From Conus ventricosus (lineage: Eukaryota; Mollusca; Gastropoda; Neogastropoda; Conidae), in the NCBI GenBank assembly GCA_018398815.1, contig CM031601.1, positions 33,378,253 through 33,442,252 on the forward strand: 64,000 nucleotides of DNA, in the 5' to 3' direction. Within the stretch, counting starts at the first letter, position 1. Every line of letters starts with the position of its first letter. Below, in pieces: positions 47,413 through 58,363 of the stretch. The position numbers and the translations under genes were made by a program. Under the pieces are notes generated by a model that saw only the letters and a program-made list of their open reading frames with translations, did no database searches and was not told where the DNA came from.

Positions 47413-47484
<72 letters not shown>
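47413..47484. repeat. (CA)n tract
   Basis: Pure CA run. Confidence 0.95.
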
Positions 47485-47486
<2 letters not shown>

Positions 47487-49150
47487 CGCACAAACATTCC
47501 CATAAGAGACAAAAGCAGCTGAAACTTGGGAGGATGGAAAGAACGGTGGTTAAACCAAGAACAATCCCTTGTCCCTTCTCAACCCCCATCCCCAACGACC
47601 CCTTATGCCCCCTCAAAAAAGAAAAAAGAAAGAAAGAAAAAAAGCAACCGACCAACCAGCCAACAAACAAAGAGGTAAGCAAAATCCAAACACCTCTTTG
47701 CCCATGAACGCACATACAAACACAATTCCTGACTTATTTTCAAAGGCAACAATATCTGGCAACATTTGTTCGCCCATGCCCAGAACAAGTGTGAACGTGC
47801 AGGTGAAGGGGCTGAGACTCACAACACGCCGCATGCCGGCACTGAACTGCAGCACTCAGTGTGAAAACATCCAACTCGTGCGGAAGGGGGTGGGGGCGGG
47901 AGGAAAGGGTGGCGGTGGGTCGGAAGGTACAGTGAAGGTAAAACCGGTGGTAAGGCAATGGAGGTAAACATCGGGGTGAGATGAAAGCTAGATCCGATCC
48001 CCTCCTCTCCCCCACCCCTCCCCCGCTTCTCCTTCTGTCGTTTTGGCCGCGTGGCACAATGACAGCAGAAGCAGCACACTGACACAGTTTATCTTGAATT
48101 GACCGTTTGTGATTTCAATACACTTCACACGCGTTCACATTATAAAACGTATACGTTGTTTCCCATAGAGATCTAGAGTGCACTTAGCTGAGACCTACAC
48201 CAGCACACTTCTCCATTACACAAAATGATGTGAGATGAAGCATCTGCAACAGAGCCCATTTCAGTTTGGCAATTAATGTTAATTCTCATGATCCTGGATC
48301 AATTAGTACATCAACATTTTCTGGTATCTGCAAATGAGCTTATGAAAATGCTAGCAACGAATGATGAAATATACATAACTGGCATCATCATCACAGTTAT
48401 ATTTTTAATAACTGATCATACATGATGAAATAATTATACATAACTGGCATCACAGTTATCTTTTTAATAACTGACCATAAATGGATTAAATATGTACATC
48501 TTTGCGATTACTCACTCTTTGTCACCCTGCCCCTTTCTCTGCTCTCCACTGTCCTACCACGTTTCTCTCAGCATTGGAAACATTCGCTTTCACTGACACG
48601 TTAGAGGGAACAGACAACTGCCCACGTGCAACTAGCAATAACGCCAAACTGTCAAACACAGCGAAAGTCAACAGGCAAGCCAATCTGGGATTAAGAAATA
48701 AAGAAAGAAACAAATAATGCAGAGGCAAAAGTGATGAGAACCACCACAGCCAAACAGAGGCCTACCGTGCGTCTTCGCGCCTTTCTTCTTGGGCGGATCG
48801 GCGTTCACTGTGTCGGAGGACATAAAATCATGACTGTGTCTTCTCCACACAACCACACACGTAACACACAACAGCTACACCATCTCATGGATTCTTAAAG
48901 ATCGCAGCAGACATCTGAACAGCACGCAGCCTACTGGATACTGGATCAATTAAAACAGTACGACTTTAATCAGAAAAAAATAGCCAGCGTTCCACACAGA
49001 TGTTTGCTGCGAGCGCCGTCAAAGCGGGAGTATAAAGCTCACAATACACTTACACACGTGTTTAAATGTGTACACATAGTAACTCTCCCTCACACACACA
49101 CATCCGTCCACACACTTCTTTCTCTCTCTCTCTCCGTTACATACACTGTC
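47485..49150. other. unassigned stretch
   Basis: Includes a partly duplicated segment around 48350-48480 (CATAACTGGCATCA and TAATAACTGA recur). No gene recognised. Confidence 0.35.
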
Positions 49151-49151
<1 letters not shown>

Positions 49152-49211
<60 letters not shown>

Positions 49212-49215
49212 GCAC
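49152..49215. repeat. (AC)n tract
   Basis: AC run ending in GCAC tetramers. Confidence 0.95.
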
Positions 49216-49289
49216 GCACGCACACTCGCGCATGCGCCCGCAAAAACATACACAACAGGATATAGGAAAGATGGTAGGGAGGAGGCGGA

Positions 49290-49423
<134 letters not shown>

Positions 49424-49647
49424 GAGGGTATAATTGGAAATGGTCTAGTCATAACCTACTGATGAAAAAAGTGAATTAGTGTCTTAGTGGGTGAAAACAG
49501 ATACTACCAAAAAAAAAAAAAAAGTAACCACACATTAACAGCACAAACAAACAAACAAAAGTAAAAAGAACTAAAATATATTAGGCACTTTGCTTCCGAT
49601 CGGCTCTCCTCACAAACACTCCTTGCCGCCCCTCTTGTATTGTATCA

Positions 49648-49665
49648 CACACACACAGACACACA

Positions 49666-49743
<78 letters not shown>

Positions 49744-49750
49744 CACACAC
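49648..49750. repeat. (CACG)n tract
   Basis: GCAC/CGCA tetramers flanked by short CA runs. Confidence 0.95.
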
Positions 49751-49883
49751 CGAAATGAAAATATGAAATACTCACTCGTTAAGACACATAGCAGGAACAG
49801 GTATTCCGTGTATGAAATGATTCCTGCAACCAAACCACTACATGACTATACATCACGAAATTGAAACAAACATCATTATAAGA

Positions 49884-49914
49884 AAGAGAGAGAGAGAGAG
49901 GGGTGGGGGGGGAG

Positions 49915-49949
<35 letters not shown>

Positions 49950-49950
49950 T

Positions 49951-49986
<36 letters not shown>
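49884..49986. repeat. (GA)n, G-rich, (GA)n, (GT)n tract
   Basis: Compound simple repeat. Confidence 0.95.
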
Positions 49987-49988
<2 letters not shown>

Positions 49989-51574
49989 AAAGCTGTACGG
50001 AGGGCAGGAAAAGATTCGGACGAGCGGTGTTAAAATGGAAGAGAATTCCAAATAAACGGGGCACAGAGAAAAGCAGCGTTCATCCAATCTTTCAGTAGAG
50101 GTAAACGAAACATGGAGTTCTTGGTAGTGAAAACTCGTGAACAACATTAGCTGGTCCTGTTGAACTGCCTGCACAAAGCAGAGACCTGCCGTCTCATACT
50201 CGGTTTGCTTCAACATGAAACCAGCGTAAAATTCGGAGATCGGGATCAGATATATCGGTTCGCAGAAATTTACGGATACGCTGAGCTTCATCGTTTTTAA
50301 GTTTTCGGATATGAAAAAAAAAGAAAAAAAAAAGAAGGAGAAGGATTCTACTTCTTCCACTACTACTACTATGACCACTACCACTGCGACAACGACGACG
50401 TCAATGACGACGACGTCAGGAACGAGTCCGGGATTCCCTTTTGCACAGTCTGATGTTTTCACAGCTAGCGAACACCTCTGAAAGGAGTGAGAAACCAAAG
50501 TGCTGCACGGTCCGTCGTGGAAGTCGTCCATTTGTCAGCATGGGGTGTGACCTGCTCCCCAAACTCTGCCCTACACACGGCCCGTGTGCCGCAGTGTCGC
50601 CACTGACCTGCCAAGGCAGAAGGTGCTACCTGTCAGTGCTCCCCCCTACATGACGTCATGATATAGTCTGATCAAAGATAGTTCGGTCTGATGGTCACGG
50701 AGAACTTATTCCCGCCAATGTGAATTGTAACCAAAAAAAGTAAACTGAAAAATTAAGTAGTGGGGGAAAAACAAGTGCAGGCCAACAATTCTTCAGTCAT
50801 TATAGCAATGACTTGGCAAAGATTTGAACTTCTAGAAAAAAAAAATGAAGATGAAGGAAACGGGGGAGTATATTATAAATAATGAGAAACCCTTCACTAG
50901 CTGCCTGAGGGAACCATCGCAAACCCTCTCGAAGGCAGATCTATTTGTATTGCCTGCTCCTAGGCCTTTCGTCCGCTTACTGGATCACACAGTGGCTGAC
51001 CAAGTGATCCGAGGGAGGGGAAGACTCAATGTTTCCAGCAGTAGACCCTCTGTCAATGATAAGGATGAGAGGAAAAGACAGGAGTAGTTTACAACGCGCT
51101 ATTCCCAGTATCACAAAAGCTCACCTCCTCCTTCCCCTCCCTTCTCCACTCCAACTTCCCCCGTCACCTCCCTCCCTCCCTCCCTCCCTCCCTCCCAGAA
51201 CTCCTCTCTCCTCTTCACCCATCCGCCTTCCTGTGTCGAGTACGGCATCCGACCTATAACCAAGCACATCACGTTTCACGTGCACGCCAACAAGCCTTAG
51301 GTCAGACTGACACCAGAATCAGATTAAAAACAACAAAACTTGAATTGTCTCATTCTAAAAGAAAAAAAAGCAACCCCCCCCCCCCCCTTCCTCTCTAGCA
51401 AAAAATGTAATTGTGGTTTGCTGCTTTTAAAATGAGAAATAAACAGCAAAAACAAAATACAATTCAATGCAGGAAAAGAAAAGCGATATGCCTCAAGATT
51501 AGGCCAGCCGACCATAGGGGCCACATGAGGGCTAACTCTGACGACATTGCATCAACATCCTCAACAAGCAGACC
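49987..51574. other. unassigned stretch
   Basis: Has a degenerate triplet region (ACTACTACTAT, GACGACGACG) at 50355-50420, a (CTCC)n run at 51165-51195 and a C run at 51376-51388. No gene recognised. Confidence 0.35.
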
Positions 51575-53312
51575 GACACGTCACCAAGACACAAAACACA
51601 AACCGACACGTCACCAGGACACAGGACATAGACCGACACGTCACCAGGACACAGAAGACAGACCGACACGTCATCAGGACACAAAACAGACCGACAGATC
51701 ACCAGGACATAGGACACAGACCGACACGTCACCAGGACACAGACCGAAACGTCACCAGGACATAAGACACAGACCGACACGTCACCGGAATACAGACCGA
51801 CACATCACCGGAACACAGACCGACATGTCACCAGGACACAAAACACGGACCGACACGTCACCAGAACACAGACCTCACGTCACCAGGACACAAAACACAG
51901 ACCAACACGTCACCAGGATACAGACCTACACGTCAACAGGACACAGAACACAGACCAACACGTCACCAGGACACAGACCGATACGTCACCTGAACACAGG
52001 ACACAGACCGACACGTCAGCAGGACACAGACCTACACGTCACTAGGACACAGAACACAGACCGACACGTCACCAGGACACAGACCTACACGTCACCAGGA
52101 CACGTACACAGACCTACACGCCACCAGGACACAGACCTACACGCCACCAGGACACAGAACATAGACCGACACGTCACCAGACACAGACCTACACGCCACC
52201 AGGACACAGAACACAGACCGACACGTCACCAGGACACAGACCTACACGCCACCAGGACACAGAATATAGACCGACACGTCACCAGGACATAGACCTACAC
52301 GCCACCAGGACACAGAACATAGACCGACACGTCACCAGGACACAGACCTACACGCCACCAGGACACAGAACATAGACCGACACGTCACCAGGACACAGAC
52401 CTACACGCCACCAGGACACAGAACATAGACCGACACGTCACCCGGACACAGACCTACACGTCACCAGGACACTAAACACAGACCGACACGTTATCAGGAC
52501 ACAGAAGAGACCAACACGTCATCAGGACACAGAACACAGGCTGACACGTCACCAGTACAAAGACCAACACGTCACCAGGACACTAAACACAGACCGACAC
52601 GTCACCAGGACAAAGACCAACACGTCACTAGGACACAAAACACAGACCGACACGTCACCACGACATACAAGAAACACAGACCAACACGTCAAAAGGACAC
52701 AGAACACAGACCGACACATCACCAAGACACAAAACACAGACCGTACGTCACCAGGACACAGAACGACACGTCACCAGGACACTAAACACAGACCGACACG
52801 TCACCAGGACACAGAACACTGACCGACACGTCACCAGGACACTAAACACAGACCGACACGTCACCAGGACACTAAACACAGACCGACACGTCATCAGGAC
52901 ACAGAACACTAACCGACGAGTCACCAGGACACAGGACACAGACCAACACGTTACCACATCACCAGGACACAAAACACAGACCGACACGTCACCAGGACAC
53001 AAAACACAGACCAACTCGTCACCAGAACACAGACTGACACGTCATCAGGACACAGAAGACAGACCCACACGTCACCAGGACACAGGACACAGACCGACTC
53101 GTCACCAGAACACAGACCGACACGTCACCAGGACACAGAACACAGACCCACACGTCACCAGGACACAGAAGACAGACCCACACGTCACCAGGACACAGGA
53201 CACAGACCGACTCGTCACCAGAACACAGACCGACACGTCACCAGGACACAGAACACAGACCGACACGTCACCAGGGCACTAAACACAGACCGACACGTCA
53301 CCAGGACACAGG
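51575..53312. repeat. 1.7-kb minisatellite of mixed 22-30-bp units
   Basis: Every unit holds CACGTCACCAGGACAC or a near variant, separated by ACAGACCGA, ACAGAACACAGACCGA or ACAGACCTA. Unit types alternate in blocks, for example the regular 53-bp pair at 52090-52450. It carries dozens of copies of ACGTCA on the + strand. Long ORFs on both strands are artefacts. Confidence 0.95.
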
Positions 53313-55059
53313 ACTAACGTCACGTCCCGGTGCCCATGAAAAGCTCTCGGTTTATTGGGCATTACTGTAAAGTGACGAATCAACAAGTGAACAAATAAAC
53401 ATACTGTTATTCAAAATAAGCTATTCCATGTTTTAAACCTCAGACATTCCCATCCGAAACAATTACAAACATGTGTCCCGAAGTCCAAGGCCTCCCAACA
53501 CAAACAGAAAACAAACAACATCTCCCCCCCCCCCCCCCCCCCCCGCCTCACCACACACACACACACACACACACAAACAAGCGCGCACGCACTAAAACCT
53601 TGAGCTAAATAGCAGGGCAAAGACAGAGTGGAGGAAAACATGACCTACAGAAACATGTGACGCCAACACGCCTTAAGGCCCACAAACCAATCACAGTTGA
53701 CCATCTGACGTGTCGGCGCTGGGGAAAGCGTTTAGAGTTCTCTTGTCAGCACCGACAGATAACAAGACGTTGCTCTCTGCTGGAAGCTGCCATCTCTCCA
53801 CAACTCGTTAAGCCTGTCGCACATGCTGCGTGCTAAGTGTGAGGTTTTGGAGAGGGAGTATCCGCTCACAAACGAAACGTTCTCTGCTCTTGTAAATTGC
53901 TTTGCCAAGATTGTTAATGATGTTGTGGTTGTTGTTTTGTTGTTTATAATCATATTTTTTCCACTGACACACAAACTGAAAAAAATACAAACACACAAAA
54001 TAACTGGAAGTAAGTACAATGAGTATTGGGGTGACGTGAAGTTCAGATCCTCAGTGTGAAATCCCGCAGGAGACGTAAAGAGCTGCACGGCATTTTGTGG
54101 AAAGCATGAGGGACAGGAACGAGCGAAAGCAGCACACAACTGTAGTTCTGTTGGTCACATCAATGGGTCTGTCCGCCTGGCCACCAGTGGAAGGATTTTA
54201 CTTCGACCAGTTTCACTGAATGAAACAACGGTTCTCCACATTTTGCATACTCCATCTTTGATTGAGAAGTGCGATGGTTAGTTGGTTGTTGTTGTTTTAA
54301 GGAATGCTGGTTAAAGTCGTATCTTGTGAGTTTGACATTTGAAGATGGAAAACCTTCAAAGTCCAGTCTTTCCCTCTTTTCCCTCTTTTTTTTTTTTTTT
54401 GGACAAGTGCCAAATAATGCAAGTTCAAAATGAAATGACAAGTCGTCGACATACGAACTATTTTCCAAGACACGCGCCATTTCTCAGCACCCAATACATC
54501 TAGTACCAGACAATTCTATAGTGCACAATAATGTCCTAACTGGCATCCGACGCCTCAGGTGTAGAGGGCAAGCATCTGCAAAGTCTGGTGAATGGTGCAG
54601 AAGAGAGCAGGATTAGCATCTGTACCTTTTGGTGGCTGGCCCCCACTGAAGGTATCCATCACTTCCTGTCGGTCTGACTCGCTCTGTGTCTGCCTCCTGT
54701 TCACAGCAGGCTGTCCATCACGCTCCGCCACCGGCAGTGTCAGACTATCAAGTCTGAAGCACACACACGATGCATGCCCGCCGGCAAAGGCTGTGTGCAG
54801 GCAGTAGGCCGCCCTCGCTGAGCAACTGACGAAAGACAGCCCGCATACATGCCAACCTGAGAGGGCGGCCCTGCCAAATGAACAGGTCAGTCGGCTGGAG
54901 ATGATCAGTCACCTGCAAGGAAGGAACAGGGTTCTGACAACGGCACACAGAGGAAAAGCGAGGAGATATTAATGCACTCCCTTTACATCTTGGATCTCGC
55001 CCATGAGACTAGTCCACAATGCCGCTTCCTTCATGAAACTCACACTGCACTGACGCTCG
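53313..55059. other. mostly unassigned; possible minus-strand exon
   Basis: C run at 53524-53544 and (CA)n at 53551-53573. On the minus strand near 54910-54930 there is a pyrimidine-rich tract ending TTCCTTGCAG, a good splice acceptor form, followed by about 160 bp open in one frame. Without a partner exon this stays a weak hint of a gene diverging from the THAP gene. Confidence 0.25.
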
Positions 55060-55180
55060 GGCAAAGAATATAGTACACTACGGAAAGAAGGACGACTCCG
55101 CTTAAAAAGTGACCCCCGCAGTGGAAGGGATTCCCCGCGACCACTCCTTAGCTGGTGCGCAAGCGGCATCAGCATCACTC
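55060..55180. repeat. left arm of a 2.2-kb-spaced inverted repeat
   Basis: Reverse complement aligns with 57305-57440: shared blocks GCGCACC-GCTAAGGAGTGGTC, GGGGA-TCCC, GGAGTCGTC, and TTTCCGTAGTGTACTATATT then CTTTG. Spacing differs by indels. Confidence 0.75.
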
Positions 55181-55202
55181 AGACAAAGAACACTACCTAC
55201 GG

Positions 55203-55218
55203 CGTAGTGTACTATATT
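55203..55218 (+). promoter_or_regulatory. 16-bp element CGTAGTGTACTATATT upstream of the THAP gene
   Basis: Exact copy of 57421-57436 and, inverted, of 55067-55082. It ends 23 bp before the THAP start codon. Three perfect copies of a 16-mer around one gene suggest a core promoter or binding site; the role is inferred. Confidence 0.5.
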
Positions 55219-55241
55219 TGTGACTCAGACTCAAAGGCAAA

Positions 55242-55618
55242 ATGGCTGAACCGGCAAAAGGTGGGAGTGCTTGGTGTGCAGCAATCAACTGCACAAATTC
55301 AAAAAAGAAAGGATGGAAGATGTTCCGCTTTCCTAAAAATGAAGAAAGGTAAGTCCGAGATTTTGTCAAGATAAGCTTATCACACAATAACATTCCCCTC
55401 TATCTCTCTCTCTCGATAAGCTTATCACACAATAACACTGTTCCTCTCTCTCTCTTTCTCTCCTTCACTGTCTATCTCTATTTCTCCCCTTCCTATGTGT
55501 GCGTGTGCCGTCTTTAGTGTGTGCATATGTCTGTCATTCACATGATCTGAGTGTGTGTGTGTGTCACGTATGTCAGTGTGGGTATGTGTGTGTGTGTGTG
55601 CGTATGTGTCAGTTTGTC

Positions 55619-55664
<46 letters not shown>

Positions 55665-55889
55665 GTGTGAGAGAGTGTGTGTGTGAGTGTGTGTGTGTGT
55701 CTGTCTGTCTGTCTGTGTGTGTGTGTGTGCGTGTGTGTCAGTTTGTGTGTGCGTGTGTGTGTGTGTGAGAGAGAGAGTGTGTGTGTGTGTGTGAGTATGT
55801 GTGTGTGTGTGTGAGTGTGTGTGTGTGCGTGTGTGTCAGTTTGTGTGTGCGTGTGTGTGTGAGAGTGTGTGTGTGTGTGTGTGTGTGTG

Positions 55890-55924
<35 letters not shown>

Positions 55925-56523
55925 GTGAGTGAGTGTGTGTGTGTGCGCGTGCGGTATGGATTCTTTAATAGGAATAACAACACTTAATTTTTGTCGCTCA
56001 ATTGTCTTGACAGGTGCCTACGATGGACGCTGAACTGCAAGCGAGATGATCTGCTGAGAGATCGAACACCGGCATACATCAACAGAAACTGCTTCATGTG
56101 TTCCGATCACTTTGAGGATAGCCAGTTCATGAACTATCTAAAAAAGAGAGCTGGTTTGGAATGCTGTGCCTACACTATTTACGGGCATTCCCAACCCCCA
56201 AAACAGCTTGCGATCAAAAGAACTCTGCCAAAAAGAGATGCAGAGCCACCGACAAAAAAAAGAAAGTCATCATCACAAGCTGCCACTGTTTCTGTAGTAG
56301 CAGATGCAAGTGTACCAGTGGTAGTACCTGTGTCAACAGATGCAGCAACTACATCTACAGTAGAAACAGTGGACAATTCAAGCATGCCTCAAAGCCCTTC
56401 AACTTCAAAAGCGGCATCATCGACACAGCTATCAACGACTGACGTCAGCTCCCCACGAAAAAAGAAACTGCATTGTGCGTTGAAAGCATGTCAGCGTCGA
56501 TGTCGCCGCTTGCAAACCTCAAT

Positions 56524-56524
<1 letters not shown>
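55242..56524 (+). CDS. THAP-domain protein gene (two exons visible, 3' end open)
   Basis: Exon 1 is 55242-55348 (ATG 55242), intron 55349-56013 with GTAAGT donor and TTGACAG acceptor, exon 2 from 56014. The splice keeps the frame and assembles a C2CH THAP zinc finger: CAAINC in exon 1, FRFPKNEE, the invariant Trp (LRWTLN), then CSDHF in exon 2. THAP domains bind DNA in transcription factors and in P-element-type transposases. After the domain come a Lys/Arg-rich stretch (KKRK near 56260), a Ser/Thr/Val-rich linker and a basic helix ending near 56520 at a (GT)n tract, where a further donor is likely. The AVPTIF motif is replaced by AYTIYGH. The full protein extends beyond what I can see. Host gene or domesticated transposase are both possible. 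Confidence 0.8.
55500..55960. repeat. long degenerate (GT)n inside the THAP intron
   Basis: GT repeats with GTCT, GAGT and GAGA interruptions fill most of the intron. Confidence 0.95.
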
Positions 56525-56561
<37 letters not shown>

Positions 56562-56600
56562 ACTGCATGCATGCATGCATGTGTGTGTGTGTGTGTTACT
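56524..56600. repeat. (GT)n-(GCAT)n-(GT)n tract
   Basis: GT run with a self-complementary CATGCATGCATGCATG core. Confidence 0.95.
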
Positions 56601-56920
56601 GTGAGCGCATTCAAAATGAGGTTTACTATGTGTATATTTTGTCTCTTACACATATGTTGATGGATGACTGAAAAGTTTTTCATGTTGATTGATGAGCCGT
56701 GACAGAGCAGTGAGTCAGGGTTTTCCGCGAAAGCAGCGCTATATAAGAGTATTTCATTATTATTATTATTAATTTCACACACACACACACACACACGCCC
56801 GTACGCCACACTAACGCTCGCACGCACGCACGCCACACACACATACAAATGGAAAAAAAAAACACAGAAAAAGAATCTCAATCCAAGATGTCTGTTTAAT
56901 TATATTATCTGGTTTAATTT
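56601..56920. other. intergenic or intronic sequence
   Basis: (TTA)n at 56755-56772, (CA)n at 56776-56797 and CACG repeats at 56817-56835. No coding signal. Confidence 0.5.

Positions 56921-56922
<2 letters not shown>

Positions 56923-56979
<57 letters not shown>
56923..56979. repeat. (GA)n tract
   Basis: Pure GA run. Confidence 0.95.
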
Positions 56980-56981
<2 letters not shown>

Positions 56982-57080
56982 GTATTATGTTATCGTTATC
57001 AGTTGCATACACTGATAATAACATCGGAAGGATATAGACCTATAGGCCTACATAGTTTACTCTCGTGTCTTTTTTTCAAA

Positions 57081-57098
57081 TTCTCTCTCTCTCTCAGC

Positions 57099-57175
<77 letters not shown>
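57081..57175. repeat. (TC)n tract
   Basis: TC run with one AGCGG interruption. Confidence 0.95.
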
Positions 57176-57177
<2 letters not shown>

Positions 57178-57304
57178 GTGTGTGTGTTTATGCATGTGTG
57201 CATACGTACACATGTTTTTGCATACATACATGTGCAAGTAATGCACAAAATAGACAGTACATCACAAACACTATACGGTGTCAGTCACTCTTCCTTCCTA
57301 TTCT

Positions 57305-57440
57305 GCCTTGTGCTGCCGCGCGCACCGGCTAAGGAGTGGTCATGGGGATTCCCCTTCCACACAGCGAGCCAGCGGAACCAATTTTATTAGTAGACGCGAA
57401 GAAGGAGTCGTCTTTCTTTCCGTAGTGTACTATATTCTTT
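57305..57440. repeat. right arm of the inverted repeat
   Basis: Inverted match to 55060-55180, including the exact 16-mer at 57421-57436. The arms point outward with CAAAGAATATAGTACACTAC at each outer edge. Confidence 0.75.
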
Positions 57441-57445
57441 GGCTC

Positions 57446-58305
57446 GGGTCAACAACCCGAAGACTTGTCGCCCAATGTACAGAGAGCCTAAAGTGCCCAA
57501 GTGATGTTTTCTGTCTGCATTCCATAGGAAGCAATCCTCAGAATCCCATTCATTCCCTGATATTGTCAGAGCACAGTCCTAAACTTGGGACACGTGGTAA
57601 ACAAGCCAGAACAAATGAGCACAGATCTAAAAATCCATCACAAAAACAAGGATTGTCAGCAACCTCAAGATAGTTTAAAACTTATTTTTCTCTGTCTAGT
57701 GTTACTTTCATGCTGCCCATTTCTGCTTTCTCGTAATAGACACCCAGGATATTTTTGTCGCAGCTGTGCACTGAACTTTCAATGGCAGGTTGATGTTAGG
57801 ACACTCACTGTAGGTGGCCCTGTGATCATGATGCTGATATGTCAGCTTGGTGAACGATTGTCGCCACAGACGTCTGTACGAAACGTAAATAGAAGAGGAG
57901 AGGAGTGTGACTAAGATTTAAATTCTCTTCATGAATCTTAACATAGCCGGAGTGGTTGACCTGGCCGGTAGGGAAGCCTTCATGGGTGCTTTGTATGAAG
58001 CTGCTTGCTATGCTACACCTTTTCTTCATTTCAGCATGTCTTCTTTATCACCTCTTTCTTTCCCCCTTCCGTTTGTTGCTCTTTTTCTTTTTCTACGTCC
58101 TTTCTTTCTTGTTGTTTCTGTTCTGTCATTAGTTTTTTTTGGTTTTCTTTCATTCATTCCTTTTTTTCTCTCTTTCTTCTCGGTCTGATAACCAGGAGAT
58201 CGGGCAGTGAGTACTGGATAAAATAACTTGATTAGCTTCTTTTTATCGTCGACTCCGTTGTCCTCCTTCTCCCTCTCCTCCTTCTCTCGCACACTGTCTC
58301 TCTCA
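57446..58305. other. unassigned stretch
   Basis: The + strand ORFs 57585-57914 and 57931-58188 have no domain that I recognise. Exons of the THAP gene could lie here. Pyrimidine-rich from 58020 on. Confidence 0.3.

Positions 58306-58360
<55 letters not shown>
58306..58360. repeat. (TC)n tract at the LINE 5' junction
   Basis: Pure TC run on the same strand as the (TC)n at the LINE 3' end. Confidence 0.95.

Positions 58361-58363
<3 letters not shown>

Noticed and set aside
51411..52292. 293-residue His/Thr-rich ORF
   Set aside because: It is the 22-30-bp array translated; the opposite strand is equally open.
54555..55178. Definite minus-strand gene diverging from the THAP gene
   Set aside because: One good acceptor-like site but no consistent frame across exons and no domain; kept only as a hint in the stretch description.
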